From NCBI GenBank assembly GCA_013821425.1, contig JACDGV010000010.1:1-64000 (forward strand): a stretch of 64,000 nt of DNA, read 5' to 3'. Shown one piece after another: positions 1 to 9,056 of the stretch (the stretch's first letter is position 1; each line of letters starts with the position of its first letter). Below the pieces are notes generated by a model. That model saw nothing but the letters and a program-made list of their open reading frames with translations, ran no database searches and was not told where the DNA came from. Origin of the DNA: Nitrosospira sp. GTDB taxonomy: Bacteria; Pseudomonadota; Gammaproteobacteria; Burkholderiales; Nitrosomonadaceae. Position numbers and translations under genes: made by a program.

Positions 1-2
1 GC

Positions 3-500
3 CCGCCCAATTTCTCCTACACCGCCCACGACGGCTCAAGCGGCACCCTGAAGGACTTCCGCGAGGAGAGCAACGTCCTGCTGGTCGTGTTCTCGTGGCC
101 GCAATCGCATGAGCGCCTGGAGCAACTGCGCGCGCTCTATTCAGAGCTTGCCGCCACCAATACGGTGCTGCTGGCGGTGCCGCAGGATGACCCCGATGCG
201 CAGGAGCTGGCCGAGATTGCCGCCAAGGTGCCCTTCCCGGTTGTAACCCAGGGCGCGCGCGAGATGGCGCGAAGCTACGCCCTGTTCCGCCGCACCCTAA
301 GCAAGCCCGACCTGCTGGGCGAGGGGAGCGTGCCTGCGCACATGGAGTTCCTGGTGGACCGCTACGGCTATCTGCGGGCACGCTGGATTCCCGATGCCGA
401 CAGCACGGGTTGGGACAATACCGCCATGCTCATGCAGCAGATCGCACAACTCAACCGCGAAAAAGAAATACTGCCCCCCCCAGGCGATCATGTGCATTGA
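3..500 (+). CDS. C-terminal part of a redoxin/thioredoxin-fold protein without active-site cysteines (5' end outside window)
   Basis: The frame is open to the left edge, so the gene starts outside the window; the ORF-track start at 87 is an internal GTG. The visible ~165 residues resemble an AhpC/TSA-redoxin domain: an opening PNFSYTAHDGSSGTLKDFRE like the P-D-F-x-L...L-x-D-F-R of TlpA/AhpC proteins, then a hydrophobic strand NVLLVVFSW and a helix RLEQLRALYSEL. Where TlpA-type proteins have W-C-x-x-C the sequence reads SWPQSHERL, and no cysteine occurs in the visible part, so it cannot do thiol-disulfide chemistry in the usual way. A late cis-Pro-like segment (SVPAHMEFLVD) is present. It may be the C-terminal domain of a larger membrane or copper-handling protein, but that is a guess because the N-terminus is missing. 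The domain call is fairly secure; the function is unknown. Confidence 0.6.
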   Translation, partial: PPNFSYTAHDGSSGTLKDFREESNVLLVVFSWPQSHERLEQLRALYSELAATNTVLLAVPQDDPDAQELAEIAAKVPFPVVTQGAREMARSYALFRRTLSKPDLLGEGSVPAHMEFLVDRYGYLRARWIPDADSTGWDNTAMLMQQIAQLNREKEILPPPGDHVH

Positions 501-622
501 GCCGATCTGGCAGTTGATGTTCCCCTTTCCTTGCGATTAGGGAAGCCCTGAATAAGTCCCCACGCGGAGCGCACCCGCTGGCATGATCGACGCCTTTGTT
601 CTCAGCGTCCTGGAACGGATCC

Positions 623-1297
623 CTAATTCTCAGCTGGGCGCGACACGCGCAAAAGTGATCCGGTATTAGTAACTCCAGCGTCCATCGGCTCCGGAACGGG
701 CAACAACTCCATAATTCCCCTGGACTCAATGACCGAATCCAGCTCCTCCAGCGGAGGTAGCTCTTCGAGCGAGCGCAGATTCAGATCATTGAGAAAATTC
801 ACAGTCGTGGCGTACAAAGCTGGTCTGCCCGGAACATCGCGGTGTCCGACAGCCGCTATCCAGCCCCGAGACTCCAACGCTTTAAGTACCGACGCCGAAA
901 CCCCCACTCCCCGAATTTCCTCTATATCGCCGCGCGTTACTGGCTGCCTGTACGCGATAATGGCGAGTGTTTCCAGCACTGCGCGCGAGTAGCGTGGCGG
1001 TTTTTGGGGATTAAGCCGTTCAAGGAATCCTTGTACTTCCGCAGTCGCCTGGAAGCGCCATCCGCCGGCAACATTTACCAGTTCCACTCCTTTTCCTACC
1101 CAGTCGGTGCGCAACTCTTCAAGTAACCTGCGCAAGACTTCCGCATTCAACTCTCCATGAAACAGTTTGGAAAGTTCCGGCAAGGGTAATGGCTCCTGGC
1201 TGGTTAGCAACGCCGCTTCCAGAATCCGCTTGATCTCGGCCGGAATGGCCGAACCCGCGGAGCTAAATGGCGGAGATGTAACTGATAGGCCTGACAT
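623..1297 (-). CDS. scpB: Segregation and condensation protein B (ScpB)
   Basis: 224 residues, the usual size for ScpB plus a short N- and C-terminal extension. The tandem winged-helix fold is recognisable from IKRILEAALLTSQEPLPLPEL near residue 24 and the strongly conserved YSRAVLETLAIIAYRQPVTRGDIEEIRGV segment in the middle. ScpB binds ScpA and, with SMC, forms the condensin-like complex that compacts and segregates the chromosome. The ATG at 1297 lies 35 bases inside the end of scpA, so the two are translationally linked on the minus strand behind trpS. The C-terminal tail after ~residue 185 is poorly conserved and Glu/Pro rich. No oddities in the core. Confidence 0.93.
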   Translation of the reverse strand: MSGLSVTSPPFSSAGSAIPAEIKRILEAALLTSQEPLPLPELSKLFHGELNAEVLRRLLEELRTDWVGKGVELVNVAGGWRFQATAEVQGFLERLNPQKPPRYSRAVLETLAIIAYRQPVTRGDIEEIRGVGVSASVLKALESRGWIAAVGHRDVPGRPALYATTVNFLNDLNLRSLEELPPLEELDSVIESRGIMELLPVPEPMDAGVTNTGSLLRVSRPAEN

Positions 1298-2072
1298 AAA
1301 TCATCCCAAAGGTACGAGGCTGGCTTACTTCTACCTGATTTTCCTTCAGAAGCTCCAGCAACGCCAGAAAAGTCACTACCAATTCCGCTATTCCCGCAGC
1401 GCGGCTGAACAAGTCCCTGAACTCGACAAATTTATGCCCCTGCAATAGGCGCAAAATCCGGGTCATGTGTTCCCGCACCGAAAGCTCCTCTCTAGTTATC
1501 TGGTGGCGGCGGTTTGCCTGGAAGCGAGCCATCAGTACAAGCCAGGCCTGACGCAGATCGTCCACGTGGACCTCCGGCAACCGCTCGGTTACCGCTTCCT
1601 CGATCCAGACATTCGTCAGCTGAAAATCCCGCTCCGCCTGAGGCATCTCGTTGAGCCGTTGCGCAGCCGCTTTCATTTGCTCATATTCCAGTAACCGGCG
1701 GACTATTTCCGCGCGCGGGTCGCCCTCGTCGGTATCTTGTGTAACGGGTGCGGGCAGCAGCATCCGCGATTTGATGTCAATCAGAACCGCGGCCATAAGA
1801 AGGTATTCAGCAGCCAGTTCAAGCTTATTCGCACGCATCATCTCGATGTAGGCCATATATTGCCGGGTGAGTTCGGCCATGGGAATGTCCAGCACATCCA
1901 GATTGTGCTTTCGGATGAGGTACAGCAGCAGATCCAGGGGGCCCTGGAATGTCTCGAAAAATACCTCCAGTGCGTCAGGCGGAATGTACAGATCCGCGGG
2001 TAGTTCAGTCAGTGGTTGACCGCAAATTTTTGCAACCGGGGCAGCCCCGGCATGATGTAAAGAGCTGTTCAT
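1263..2072 (-). CDS. scpA: Segregation and condensation protein A (ScpA kleisin)
   Basis: 269 residues, typical of ScpA. The diagnostic FQGPLDLLLYLIRKHNLDVLDIPMAELTRQYMAYI stretch begins near residue 42, followed by ELAAEYLLMAAVLIDIKSRMLLP, the N-terminal kleisin helices that contact the SMC neck. The C-terminal winged helix (VVTFLALLELLKENQVEVSQ) near residue 230 contacts the SMC head. ScpA bridges SMC and ScpB in chromosome condensation. It begins with ATG 13 bases downstream of the trpS stop and overlaps scpB, so trpS, scpA and scpB look like one transcription unit, an arrangement common in Betaproteobacteria. The residues before ~38 (MNSSLHHAGAAPVAK...) are not conserved and the true start could lie slightly downstream. 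Confidence 0.94.
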   Translation of the reverse strand: MNSSLHHAGAAPVAKICGQPLTELPADLYIPPDALEVFFETFQGPLDLLLYLIRKHNLDVLDIPMAELTRQYMAYIEMMRANKLELAAEYLLMAAVLIDIKSRMLLPAPVTQDTDEGDPRAEIVRRLLEYEQMKAAAQRLNEMPQAERDFQLTNVWIEEAVTERLPEVHVDDLRQAWLVLMARFQANRRHQITREELSVREHMTRILRLLQGHKFVEFRDLFSRAAGIAELVVTFLALLELLKENQVEVSQPRTFGMIYVRPISYISAI

Positions 2073-2085
2073 GGCGAAGTAGCGG

Positions 2086-3288
2086 CTAGGAGTAGTCCAG
2101 CCCCATGGCCTCCCTTACGTCACGCATTGTTTCCTGGGCCAGCTTGTCGGCTTTCTCACATCCATCCGCGATGATGTTGCGTACGAGTGTAGAATCTTCC
2201 TCGTACATCCGGGCGCGCTCATGCATGGGTTTCTGCTCGGCCAGTATCGCATCAATAACCGGTTGCTTGCATTCCAGGCAACCAATACCCGCAGTGGTGC
2301 AGCCATGCTGCGCCCACTGCCTTGTTTCCGCATCCGAATAGACGAGATGGAACTGCCATAGAGGGCATTTCGCAGGATCACCCGGATCGTTGCGGCGCAC
2401 CCGTGCCGGATCTGTCGGCATCGTCCGGATTTTCCTTACGACGCTCGCGGGGTCCTCTCGCAGGGTGATGGTGTTGTTATAGGATTTCGACATCTTCTGG
2501 CCGTCCAGGCCCGGCATTTTCGATGCGGGGCTCAGCATCGCCTCTGGCTCTGAAAGAATCATCTTGCCACCCCCTTCCAGGTATCCAAATAAACGTTCCT
2601 GATCCCCGAGGCTCAAGTTCTGCTGCTCGTCGAGCAACGATTTTGCCGCAGCGAGGGCTTCCTCATCGCCGTGCTCCTGGTAACGATTTCGCAACTCACG
2701 GTAGAGCCTTGATTTCTTCGAGCCCAGCTTTTTAATTGCCGCTTCCGCTTTTTCGCGAAAGCCGGCTTCCTTTCCAAAGATGTGGTTGAAGCGGCGCGCG
2801 ATCTCGCGCGTAAATTCGATATGCGGCGTCTGATCTTCCCCTACTGGCACGCGCGTCGCTCGATAGATGAGAATATCGGCGCTCTGCAGCAAGGGATAGC
2901 CCAGGAAGCCAAAAGTATTCAACTCCTTTTCGGATAATTTCTCCTGCTGATCCTTGTAGGAGGGGACCCGTTCCAGCCAGCCAAGCGGGGTAACCATGGA
3001 AAGCAGCACATGCAGTTCGGCATGTGCCGGTACACGCGATTGTATGAATAATGTCGCCTGGGCCGGATCCACGCCAGCGGCAAGCCAATCAATCACCATG
3101 TCCCAGACATGCTGCTCAATGACATCCGGCGAGTCGTAATGCGTTGTGAGAGCATGCCAATCGGCTACAAAGAACAGACACTCGAATTGGTGCTGCAATT
3201 CCACCCAATTCTTCAGCACGCCATGGTAGTGCCCCAGATGCAGGCCGCCGGTGGGGCGCATACCCGACAAAACTCTTTCAGTAAACAT
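2086..3288 (-). CDS. trpS: Tryptophanyl-tRNA synthetase
   Basis: Charges tRNA-Trp with tryptophan, a class I synthetase acting in the cytoplasm. The HIGH-type signature appears as GGLHLGHYHG (residues ~14-23) and the KMSKS loop as KMSKSYNN (~265). At 400 residues it is longer than the ~330-residue compact bacterial form. The extra length lies mostly in a charged segment around residues 185-235 (KKLGSKKSRLYRELRNRYQEH), a feature of the longer TrpS type found in many proteobacteria. The ATG at 3288 leads directly into ERVLSGMRPTG, so the start is secure. It is followed closely by scpA and preceded by the M50 protease gene at 33 bases. Confidence 0.96.
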   Translation of the reverse strand: MFTERVLSGMRPTGGLHLGHYHGVLKNWVELQHQFECLFFVADWHALTTHYDSPDVIEQHVWDMVIDWLAAGVDPAQATLFIQSRVPAHAELHVLLSMVTPLGWLERVPSYKDQQEKLSEKELNTFGFLGYPLLQSADILIYRATRVPVGEDQTPHIEFTREIARRFNHIFGKEAGFREKAEAAIKKLGSKKSRLYRELRNRYQEHGDEEALAAAKSLLDEQQNLSLGDQERLFGYLEGGGKMILSEPEAMLSPASKMPGLDGQKMSKSYNNTITLREDPASVVRKIRTMPTDPARVRRNDPGDPAKCPLWQFHLVYSDAETRQWAQHGCTTAGIGCLECKQPVIDAILAEQKPMHERARMYEEDSTLVRNIIADGCEKADKLAQETMRDVREAMGLDYS

Positions 3289-3321
3289 ACTGTTTGCCCT
3301 TATTCAATCCCTTGTCATCCC

Positions 3322-3972
3322 CTAATAAGCTTCCAAACCGAAAAACCACGCCACCAGTTGTATGGTGATTACAATGAAAGGTCCGATAATCGCGCCCAGC
3401 ACACCCGTCATCAACAGCAACAGGAGGATCATAAAGCCATACGGCTCGATTTTTGCAAAACCATGCGCCATGTGGTGTGGCAGAAGGCTTGCCGCGATGC
3501 GGCCACCATCCAGAGGCGGCAGAGGCAACAGATTCAGGACCATCAGTATTACGTTGATCTTGATCCCCGCTTCACCCATTAATATCATTGGCCGGGTAAA
3601 TGCCGTTTCCGGCAGGGCAAGCCCAAGCTTGATTAAGAGTGCCCAAAGCACTGCCATAAAAAGATTGGCGCCTGGTCCAGCCAGCGCTACCCATAACATG
3701 TCCTGCTTGGGGCGGCGCAGTGCTGAAAAGTTGACCGGCACCGGCTTGGCCCAGCCGAATAATATGCCGCCCAGCCACAGGGTTACAAGAGGAAGCAGGA
3801 TCGTTCCCACCGGGTCGATATGGCGTATCGGATTCAGGCTGACTCGCCCTTGGGCGTAGGCGGTGAAATCACCAAAATGCTTTGCCACATATCCATGTGC
3901 GGCCTCGTGCAGCGTAATGGCGAAAATTACCGGGAGAGCATAGAGTGCAATATTCTGGATAATGCTATCCAT
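3322..3972 (-). CDS. Site-2 protease family integral membrane zinc metallopeptidase (M50B type)
   Basis: 216 residues with about six hydrophobic segments. The zinc-binding HExxH is seen as LHEAAHGYVAKHFGD in the first membrane segment, and the third-ligand region as NLLPLPPLDGGRI near residue 140, which together define the site-2 protease/M50 family. Members cut substrates within the membrane; no substrate can be named from context. I chose the ATG at 3972 (MDSIIQNIALYALP) over the upstream TTG of the ORF track: it is the better codon and a GGAA lies in front. It overlaps the end of the upstream YciO-like gene by 8 bases, so the two are co-translated. The YciO-M50-trpS order recurs in Betaproteobacteria. 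Confidence 0.9.
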   Translation of the reverse strand: MDSIIQNIALYALPVIFAITLHEAAHGYVAKHFGDFTAYAQGRVSLNPIRHIDPVGTILLPLVTLWLGGILFGWAKPVPVNFSALRRPKQDMLWVALAGPGANLFMAVLWALLIKLGLALPETAFTRPMILMGEAGIKINVILMVLNLLPLPPLDGGRIAASLLPHHMAHGFAKIEPYGFMILLLLLMTGVLGAIIGPFIVITIQLVAWFFGLEAY

Positions 3973-4597
3973 GCGTGATTCCAAAAGGCGCGAGACTGCC
4001 CTTGCCTTGCCGGATCACTTCGGGTGTATCCCCAGTCATATCGATTACTGTGCTCATCTCCAGACCACAGGCTCCACCGTCCAGCACCAGTTCCACGCAG
4101 TGCTCAAGGCGAGCACGAATTTCCGCCGCCTCATTAAGGGGAAGGTCATCCCCCGGCAGTATCAGGGTGGAACTCAACAACGGCTCATTCAATTCTCCCA
4201 ACAGGGCCTGAACCACGGGGTGATCGGGTATTCGTACGCCGATGGTGTTGCGTTTCGGCCGCTGCAGGCGGCGCGGCACCTCCCGCGTGGCGTGGAATAT
4301 AAACGTATAGCTGCCGGGGGTGCTTGCCTTTAGCAGCCGGTATTGACGATTATCAACCTTAGCATAGTGCGAGATTTCCGCCAAGTCGCGACACATCAGG
4401 GTAAAGTGATGCCGCTCATCCACCTGGCGGATAGCGCGAATACGGGTCATGACCGTCTTGTCGCCCAATTGCCCGCCAAGCGCATAACAGGAATCGGTCG
4501 GGTACACGATTACGCCGCCTGAGTGCACGATCGAGGCCGCCTGGCGTATAAGGCGTAATTGAGGGTTATCCGGGTGAATCGAAAAGAATTGGGCCAC
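3965..4597 (-). CDS. Sua5/YciO/YrdC-family protein (threonylcarbamoyl-AMP synthase-like, YciO branch)
   Basis: 210 residues covering one YrdC-like domain. Visible family features are GGVIVYPTDSCYALGGQLGDK (residues ~29-49), the basic nucleotide-binding region RIRAIRQVDERHHFTLMCRDL, and SSTLILPGDD near residue 145. In true TsaC/Sua5 enzymes this domain makes threonylcarbamoyl-AMP from threonine, bicarbonate and ATP for tRNA t6A. The pattern FTLMCRDLAEISHYAKVDN and the SSTL motif fit YciO, the paralogue whose contribution to t6A is weak or unproven. There is no C-terminal Sua5 domain. The start is a GTG at 4597, with no better in-frame codon near. It lies upstream of, and overlaps, the M50 protease gene. 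Confidence 0.85.
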   Translation of the reverse strand: MAQFFSIHPDNPQLRLIRQAASIVHSGGVIVYPTDSCYALGGQLGDKTVMTRIRAIRQVDERHHFTLMCRDLAEISHYAKVDNRQYRLLKASTPGSYTFIFHATREVPRRLQRPKRNTIGVRIPDHPVVQALLGELNEPLLSSTLILPGDDLPLNEAAEIRARLEHCVELVLDGGACGLEMSTVIDMTGDTPEVIRQGKGSLAPFGITHG

Positions 4598-4789
4598 GTG
4601 ATAAATCGTTTCTGATTATGTTAGCGTGTATGCAAGACAGGTTGAATATTACGGGGAGGAGGGCTGTTTAACTGCGGACTGAAGGCTAACTTAGCCAATC
4701 CAGGGCACGAAAAAACGAGGGAATGCTGAAAGGCAAGTACCCGCAATGGTTTATTGCTCGATGTGGAACGGCAAGACAATACGGTTCGC

Positions 4790-5635
4790 CTATTTACCTA
4801 TCCCCACCCAGTCATGCCAGACCGGTGTGCAGAGGGAAGGCAGTTCGGGTATCCCGCCGAGATCGAAGTGGCTCTCGCCCGCTCCATGGAAATCCGAGCC
4901 GCGCGACGCCAGCAAACCCAGCCGCTGGCTGTGGCGGGCAAACAGCCGCGCCTGTTCCGGCGTGTGGCTCCCGGTGACAACTTCAATACCTTCCCCTCCC
5001 AGGGCGCGAAATTCCCCAAGCAGATCGTCCAGCGCTTTCTTGTCCAGCTTGTAGCGGCCTGGATGGGCAATGATCGCTCTGCCCCCGCTATCGCGTATCC
5101 AGCCGATCGCCTCGCCTAGAGGCACCCACTGGTGCGGCGCATATCCCGGCTTGCCTTTTACCAGATACTTCCTGAACACCGATTTCGCATCCTTGGCATA
5201 ACCCTGCTGGACCAGGAAGCGCGCGAAGTGCATGCGCCCTATCAGATGCCCATCTCCAGCGTTCCTGCAGGCACCCTCAAAACTGCCATGGATACCGAAT
5301 CTATCAAGTTGCGCGGCGATATTACGTGCACGTACTTTACGGCCATCGCGAATAGACATCAAACCTTGGACCAGTTGGGCATGCTCGGGATCTATGCCAA
5401 GGCCGACAATATGCACCGTCTGTCCGCGCCAGTCTACGGAGATTTCAACACCGTTAACAAGGGTGATATTCTTCTCGGCGGCTGCCTGGCGTGCCTCGGC
5501 AAGTCCGCCCACATCGTCGTGATCGGTCAGCGCCAGCACCTCGACTCCCCGCTCAGCCGCGTGTTCCACCAACTGGGTTGGCGTCAGCAAGCCGTCAGAA
5601 ATGGTGGAATGGCAATGCAAGTCAATGTTAAGCAT
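4790..5635 (-). CDS. PHP-domain phosphoesterase (RNase AM / 3',5'-nucleoside bisphosphate phosphatase-like, YciV family)
   Basis: 281 residues from the ATG at 5635; the ORF-track start is a TTG seven codons upstream without a ribosome site, whereas PHP proteins begin right at the first strand, as in MLNIDLHCHSTISDG. PHP metal-binding motifs are visible in order: DLHCHSTISDG, ALTDHDDVGGL, NGVEISVDW, GRAIIAHPGRYKL and SRGSDFHGAG. Relatives of this length dephosphorylate 3',5'-nucleoside bisphosphates and trim 5' ends of 5S and 23S rRNA (YciV/RNase AM). The gene leads the minus-strand block with the YciO-like and M50 genes, although 192 bases separate it from the next one. Family is secure; the exact substrate is inferred. 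Confidence 0.88.
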   Translation of the reverse strand: MLNIDLHCHSTISDGLLTPTQLVEHAAERGVEVLALTDHDDVGGLAEARQAAAEKNITLVNGVEISVDWRGQTVHIVGLGIDPEHAQLVQGLMSIRDGRKVRARNIAAQLDRFGIHGSFEGACRNAGDGHLIGRMHFARFLVQQGYAKDAKSVFRKYLVKGKPGYAPHQWVPLGEAIGWIRDSGGRAIIAHPGRYKLDKKALDDLLGEFRALGGEGIEVVTGSHTPEQARLFARHSQRLGLLASRGSDFHGAGESHFDLGGIPELPSLCTPVWHDWVGIGK

Positions 5636-5807
5636 GAGGCCCGTAAATTTGCGCAAGCAGGATACACATCATAACATAAGGGCGATTAGGAGAATTTGGC
5701 CCGAAAAACATTTGAGGCGTTCAGAACCCAGCCGCGGCAGCATACTGAAAACCAGGGGCGTTTCCGGTAAAGTGGGAGGCTGAAAACTATTTTTCGAACA
5801 GAAGGAA

Positions 5808-7247
5808 ATGGATTTCCTGCCCATTTTTGTCGATATCAGAAATCGAAACTGCGTCGTAGTCGGCGGAGGGGAATTGGCTGCGCGAAAGATCGCATTATTA
5901 TTGCGCGCCGGTGCTCGCATCACCGTGGTTTCTCCGCAACTCTGCGCCGAGCTGGCCGAGCTGTTGCTGGAACAGAAACATCGGGGGGTTATTACCCACC
6001 GCGCCGAGCCCTTCCATCCCCATCATCTGGATAACGCCGTACTGGCGATTGCCGCTACCAGCGATCGTTTCGTCAACCGGGAAGTTTCCGAAGCCGCCGG
6101 GCAAACGCGTATTCCGGTCAACGTAGTCGACGATCCGGCTTCGTGCTCTTTCATCATGCCCTCCATTGTGGACCGGTCCCCCATTATCGTCGCCGTCTCG
6201 AGCGGCGGCGCATCGCCGGTTCTGGCGCGATTGTTGCGAGCGCGCCTGGAAACGATGATTCCGGCGGCATATGGACGTCTTGCCGTCTACGCCGCGAATT
6301 TCCGGCAGCGGGTTAAACTCCATTTTTCACGCCCGGAGAAGCGTCGCCTATTCTGGGAAAAAGCATTGCAGGGGCCATTTGCCGAAATGGTCTTCGCGGG
6401 GAGGGACCAGGCAGCAAACGAGTATCTTGAGCGTTTGCTGGAAGGCGAAGCCGACGAATGTCCACAGGGAGAAGTTTATCTGGTGGGAGCCGGACCAGGA
6501 GATCCCGAATTGCTGACTTTTCGCGCCATGCGCCTCATGCAGCAGGCGGACGTGGTCGTGTATGACCGTCTGGTTTCGCCTGAAATACTCGACATGGTAC
6601 GCCGGGATGCGGCCCGCATTTATGCCGGGAAGGAGCGCAGCAAGCACGTGATGCCGCAGGAATCGATCAACGATTTATTGGTACGGCTGGCGAAAGAGGG
6701 CAAGCGCGTCCTGCGGCTGAAAGGCGGCGATCCTTTCATCTTTGGCCGCGGCGGCGAGGAAATCGAAACGCTCGCCAGTGAGGGTATTCCTTTCCAGGTG
6801 GTGCCGGGCATCACCGCGGCGACGGGGGCGGCGTCCTACGCCGGCATCCCGCTCACCCATCGCGACTACGCCCAGTCATGTATTTTCGTTACCGGCCATC
6901 TCAAGGATGGCAGCGTAAACCTGGACTGGCCAATGCTGGCACGGCGAAACCAGACTATTGTTGTTTACATGGGGCTGCTCGGCTTACCCGAGCTGTGCCG
7001 GCAACTTGTCGCCCACGGTCTGTCCGCAGGGACGCCGGCAGCCATCGTGCAACAGGGAACCACCCGCAAACAGCGGGTACTCACCGGTACACTGGAGACG
7101 CTTCCCTGCCTGACCGTTTCCGCCAAACTGATTCCCCCAACGCTTATCATCGTCGGGGAGGTAGTGAGACTGCATCAGCGGCTTGCCTGGTTCCAACCCG
7201 GGGGCGATATGAAAACAGCTGCTGAAAGTCCTGCCGAACGCCAATAA
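5808..7247 (+). CDS. cysG: Siroheme synthase, trifunctional (precorrin-2 dehydrogenase / ferrochelatase / uroporphyrinogen-III methyltransferase)
   Basis: 479 residues, the full-length fusion. The N-terminal CysG-B half begins [20 protein letters not shown] with the NAD-binding GGGELAARK near residue 20, and performs precorrin-2 oxidation and iron insertion. The C-terminal SUMT half starts near residue 225 with [16 protein letters not shown] and carries [13 protein letters not shown] and [21 protein letters not shown], the S-adenosylmethionine-dependent methylase motifs. The product siroheme is the cofactor of sulfite and nitrite reductases. The gene stands alone on the plus strand between a divergent PHP gene and a convergent TauE/SafE permease. 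That the permease also handles sulfur compounds may be functional or chance; the sequence does not decide. Confidence 0.96.
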   Translation: MDFLPIFVDIRNRNCVVVGGGELAARKIALLLRAGARITVVSPQLCAELAELLLEQKHRGVITHRAEPFHPHHLDNAVLAIAATSDRFVNREVSEAAGQTRIPVNVVDDPASCSFIMPSIVDRSPIIVAVSSGGASPVLARLLRARLETMIPAAYGRLAVYAANFRQRVKLHFSRPEKRRLFWEKALQGPFAEMVFAGRDQAANEYLERLLEGEADECPQGEVYLVGAGPGDPELLTFRAMRLMQQADVVVYDRLVSPEILDMVRRDAARIYAGKERSKHVMPQESINDLLVRLAKEGKRVLRLKGGDPFIFGRGGEEIETLASEGIPFQVVPGITAATGAASYAGIPLTHRDYAQSCIFVTGHLKDGSVNLDWPMLARRNQTIVVYMGLLGLPELCRQLVAHGLSAGTPAAIVQQGTTRKQRVLTGTLETLPCLTVSAKLIPPTLIIVGEVVRLHQRLAWFQPGGDMKTAAESPAERQ

Positions 7248-7272
7248 CAGGGAGGGGATTGTCTTGCATCTT

Positions 7273-8073
7273 TTAGTCAAAAAGTCCTACCAACATCCTT
7301 GTCCCCAGCAAGTAAAGTAGCACAACCAAAACCTTCCTGAGCGTGCCGGTTTGCACGATATGGGTGGCTTTCGCGCCCCAACGTGCGGTCACCATGCTGG
7401 CCAGTACAATCCACCCTAATGCCGGCAAATACACATATCCCAGGCTATATTCCGGCAGCGGCCGGGGTTGAGCCATACCGTTAGCGATATAGCCGATGGC
7501 TCCCGCCACGGCAATGGGAAAGCCTACCGCGGCAGCGGTACCAATAGCATGCTGTAGCCTGAAATTGCACAGGGAAAGAAACGGGATTGTCAGCAAACCG
7601 CCGCCGATCGCGACAAAACTTGAAACCGCGCCGATGACTCCGCCAGCTCCAAGCAATCCGATCTGGCCCGGCAGTTCGCGGCTGGGTTTGGGGCTGATAT
7701 TGAGTAGCATCTGTGTTGCGGCAAAATAAATGAACACAACAAAAATAATACTCAGAATCCTGCTGTCCAGCATGCTTACCAGCGTGGCGCCTCCTAATGT
7801 CCCGACTATGACACCCGGTGTAATGGATTTAACGACCCGCCAGTTCACCGCACCATGCGCGTGATGGGTCCGCAGGCTGGAGGCAGAAGTGAAAATGATG
7901 GCTGCCATGGTCGTACCGAGGGCGAGGTGCAGGATGCGGTCGGGCGGAAAATGCTGGGCGCTGAAAATAAAGGTGAGGACGGGCACCAGTACCAACCCGC
8001 CGCCGATGCCCAGCAGTCCGGCAAAGAAGCCGACAACAGCGCCCAACAGCAGATAAGCGGGCCACCACTCCAT
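7273..8073 (-). CDS. TauE/SafE family membrane transporter (sulfite/organosulfonate exporter-like)
   Basis: 266 residues, strongly hydrophobic, with about eight membrane segments in two similar halves, as in the TauE/SafE (DUF81) family. The family hallmark GFFAGLLGIGGGLVLVPVL lies in the first helix and a second copy, GAVSSFVAIGGGLLTIPFL, near residue 155. Characterised members export sulfite, sulfoacetate or related anions; the substrate here is not known. The gene converges on cysG with only 25 bases between stop codons. The ATG start at 8073 gives the expected MEWWPAYLLLGAVVGF opening. Confidence 0.9.
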   Translation of the reverse strand: MEWWPAYLLLGAVVGFFAGLLGIGGGLVLVPVLTFIFSAQHFPPDRILHLALGTTMAAIIFTSASSLRTHHAHGAVNWRVVKSITPGVIVGTLGGATLVSMLDSRILSIIFVVFIYFAATQMLLNISPKPSRELPGQIGLLGAGGVIGAVSSFVAIGGGLLTIPFLSLCNFRLQHAIGTAAAVGFPIAVAGAIGYIANGMAQPRPLPEYSLGYVYLPALGWIVLASMVTARWGAKATHIVQTGTLRKVLVVLLYLLGTRMLVGLFD

Positions 8074-8155
8074 GTCAGCCTTGGCCGGGATAACTGATCG
8101 GTTTCAGCATTTCCCGATCGCGTTCGGGATTACGAAGCCAGCCGCAAGCGGATCA

Positions 8156-8611
8156 TTACAGGATTCCCATAATGAAGTTCCATTCCGCCGGATCAACCGG
8201 GGTAATGGACAAGCGATTCCCGGTTTGCAGAATACGCATATTCGACAGTTTGGGCCAGCCTCGTAATTCCTTGATGCCAACCAGACGCGTTTTCCTGACG
8301 AACTTCACATCCACATTAAACCAGCGCGGATTTTGCGATGTTGCCTTCGGGTCGAAATACTTGCCGACCGGATCAAACTGGGTAGCGTCGGGATATGCCA
8401 CTTTGCTAACCTCGGCAATTCCCGCAATCCCCGGCTGTTCACAGCTCGAATGATAGAAAAATACCGGGTCGCCAACTCGCATCTGGTCACGCATGAAGTT
8501 GCGCGCCTGGTAATTGCGAACGCCATACCATGCAACAGTCTGGCCGGGCATGGTCGCAAGGTCATCAATGCTGACGTCTGAAGGTTCCGATTTCATGAGC
8601 CAATAACGCAT
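8156..8611 (-). CDS. EVE domain-containing protein (YTH-like modified-nucleotide binding fold)
   Basis: 151 residues covering a single EVE domain. It opens with MRYWLMKSEPSDVSIDDL and carries the family-typical WYGVRNYQARNFMRDQMRVGD and FFYHSSCEQPGIAGIAEV. EVE domains are related to PUA and YTH folds and bind modified bases, in RNA or DNA; standalone copies like this are common in Proteobacteria and their target is unsettled. I moved the start to the ATG at 8611 because AGGGA lies seven bases upstream and the protein then begins exactly at the domain; the ORF-track start adds ten unsupported residues. The gene lies 82 bases upstream of the TauE/SafE gene on the same strand and could share its transcript. 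Confidence 0.9.
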   Translation of the reverse strand: MRYWLMKSEPSDVSIDDLATMPGQTVAWYGVRNYQARNFMRDQMRVGDPVFFYHSSCEQPGIAGIAEVSKVAYPDATQFDPVGKYFDPKATSQNPRWFNVDVKFVRKTRLVGIKELRGWPKLSNMRILQTGNRLSITPVDPAEWNFIMGIL

Positions 8612-9056
8612 GTCAATTCCCTGTGGTTCCCGAATTGTCACAACCCCGTTGATTTGCCGGGGAAGACCGTATTCCTCTTACTTGATCCTCCCTGTCGTCT
8701 TATACGATCCCGCCCAACTTCCACCCTGACTCTCACCCGACATTCAAGCCAGGGACCTCATGGTAAAACTGCGGCGGTCAGCTGCGAGACAGCGAAACCC
8801 GACTCAAACCAGGATCGCCTAACAGGCGATGGCGGGGGTTATTTCTTCGAATTTGACCAAATGGAATGAAGACATGGGTGATTGAATATGAGTTCCAAGG
8901 TAGTCGCATAAAATACACTATAGGTAGGTATTCACGCAACGGCGCACAAGGCGAGAGTATTCCAGTTTAGCTTAGGGCTTCCTTGGAAATGGCCAGCAGT
9001 CGCTGGCCCAAGGCCGTTCGGTTGCTCGGAGGTTGGAAGGCAGCCCCGATGGCGGG
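8612..9056. other. Intergenic stretch with one short hairpin
   Basis: No coding frame here has family likeness or a credible start; the 71-codon ORF at 8654-8869 has no recognisable features. A 7-bp perfect inverted repeat with a 3-base loop (ATCGCCT AAC AGGCGAT) lies at 8814-8830, without a following T-run. The right end leads into the decayed PEP-CTERM sequence. Confidence 0.5.
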
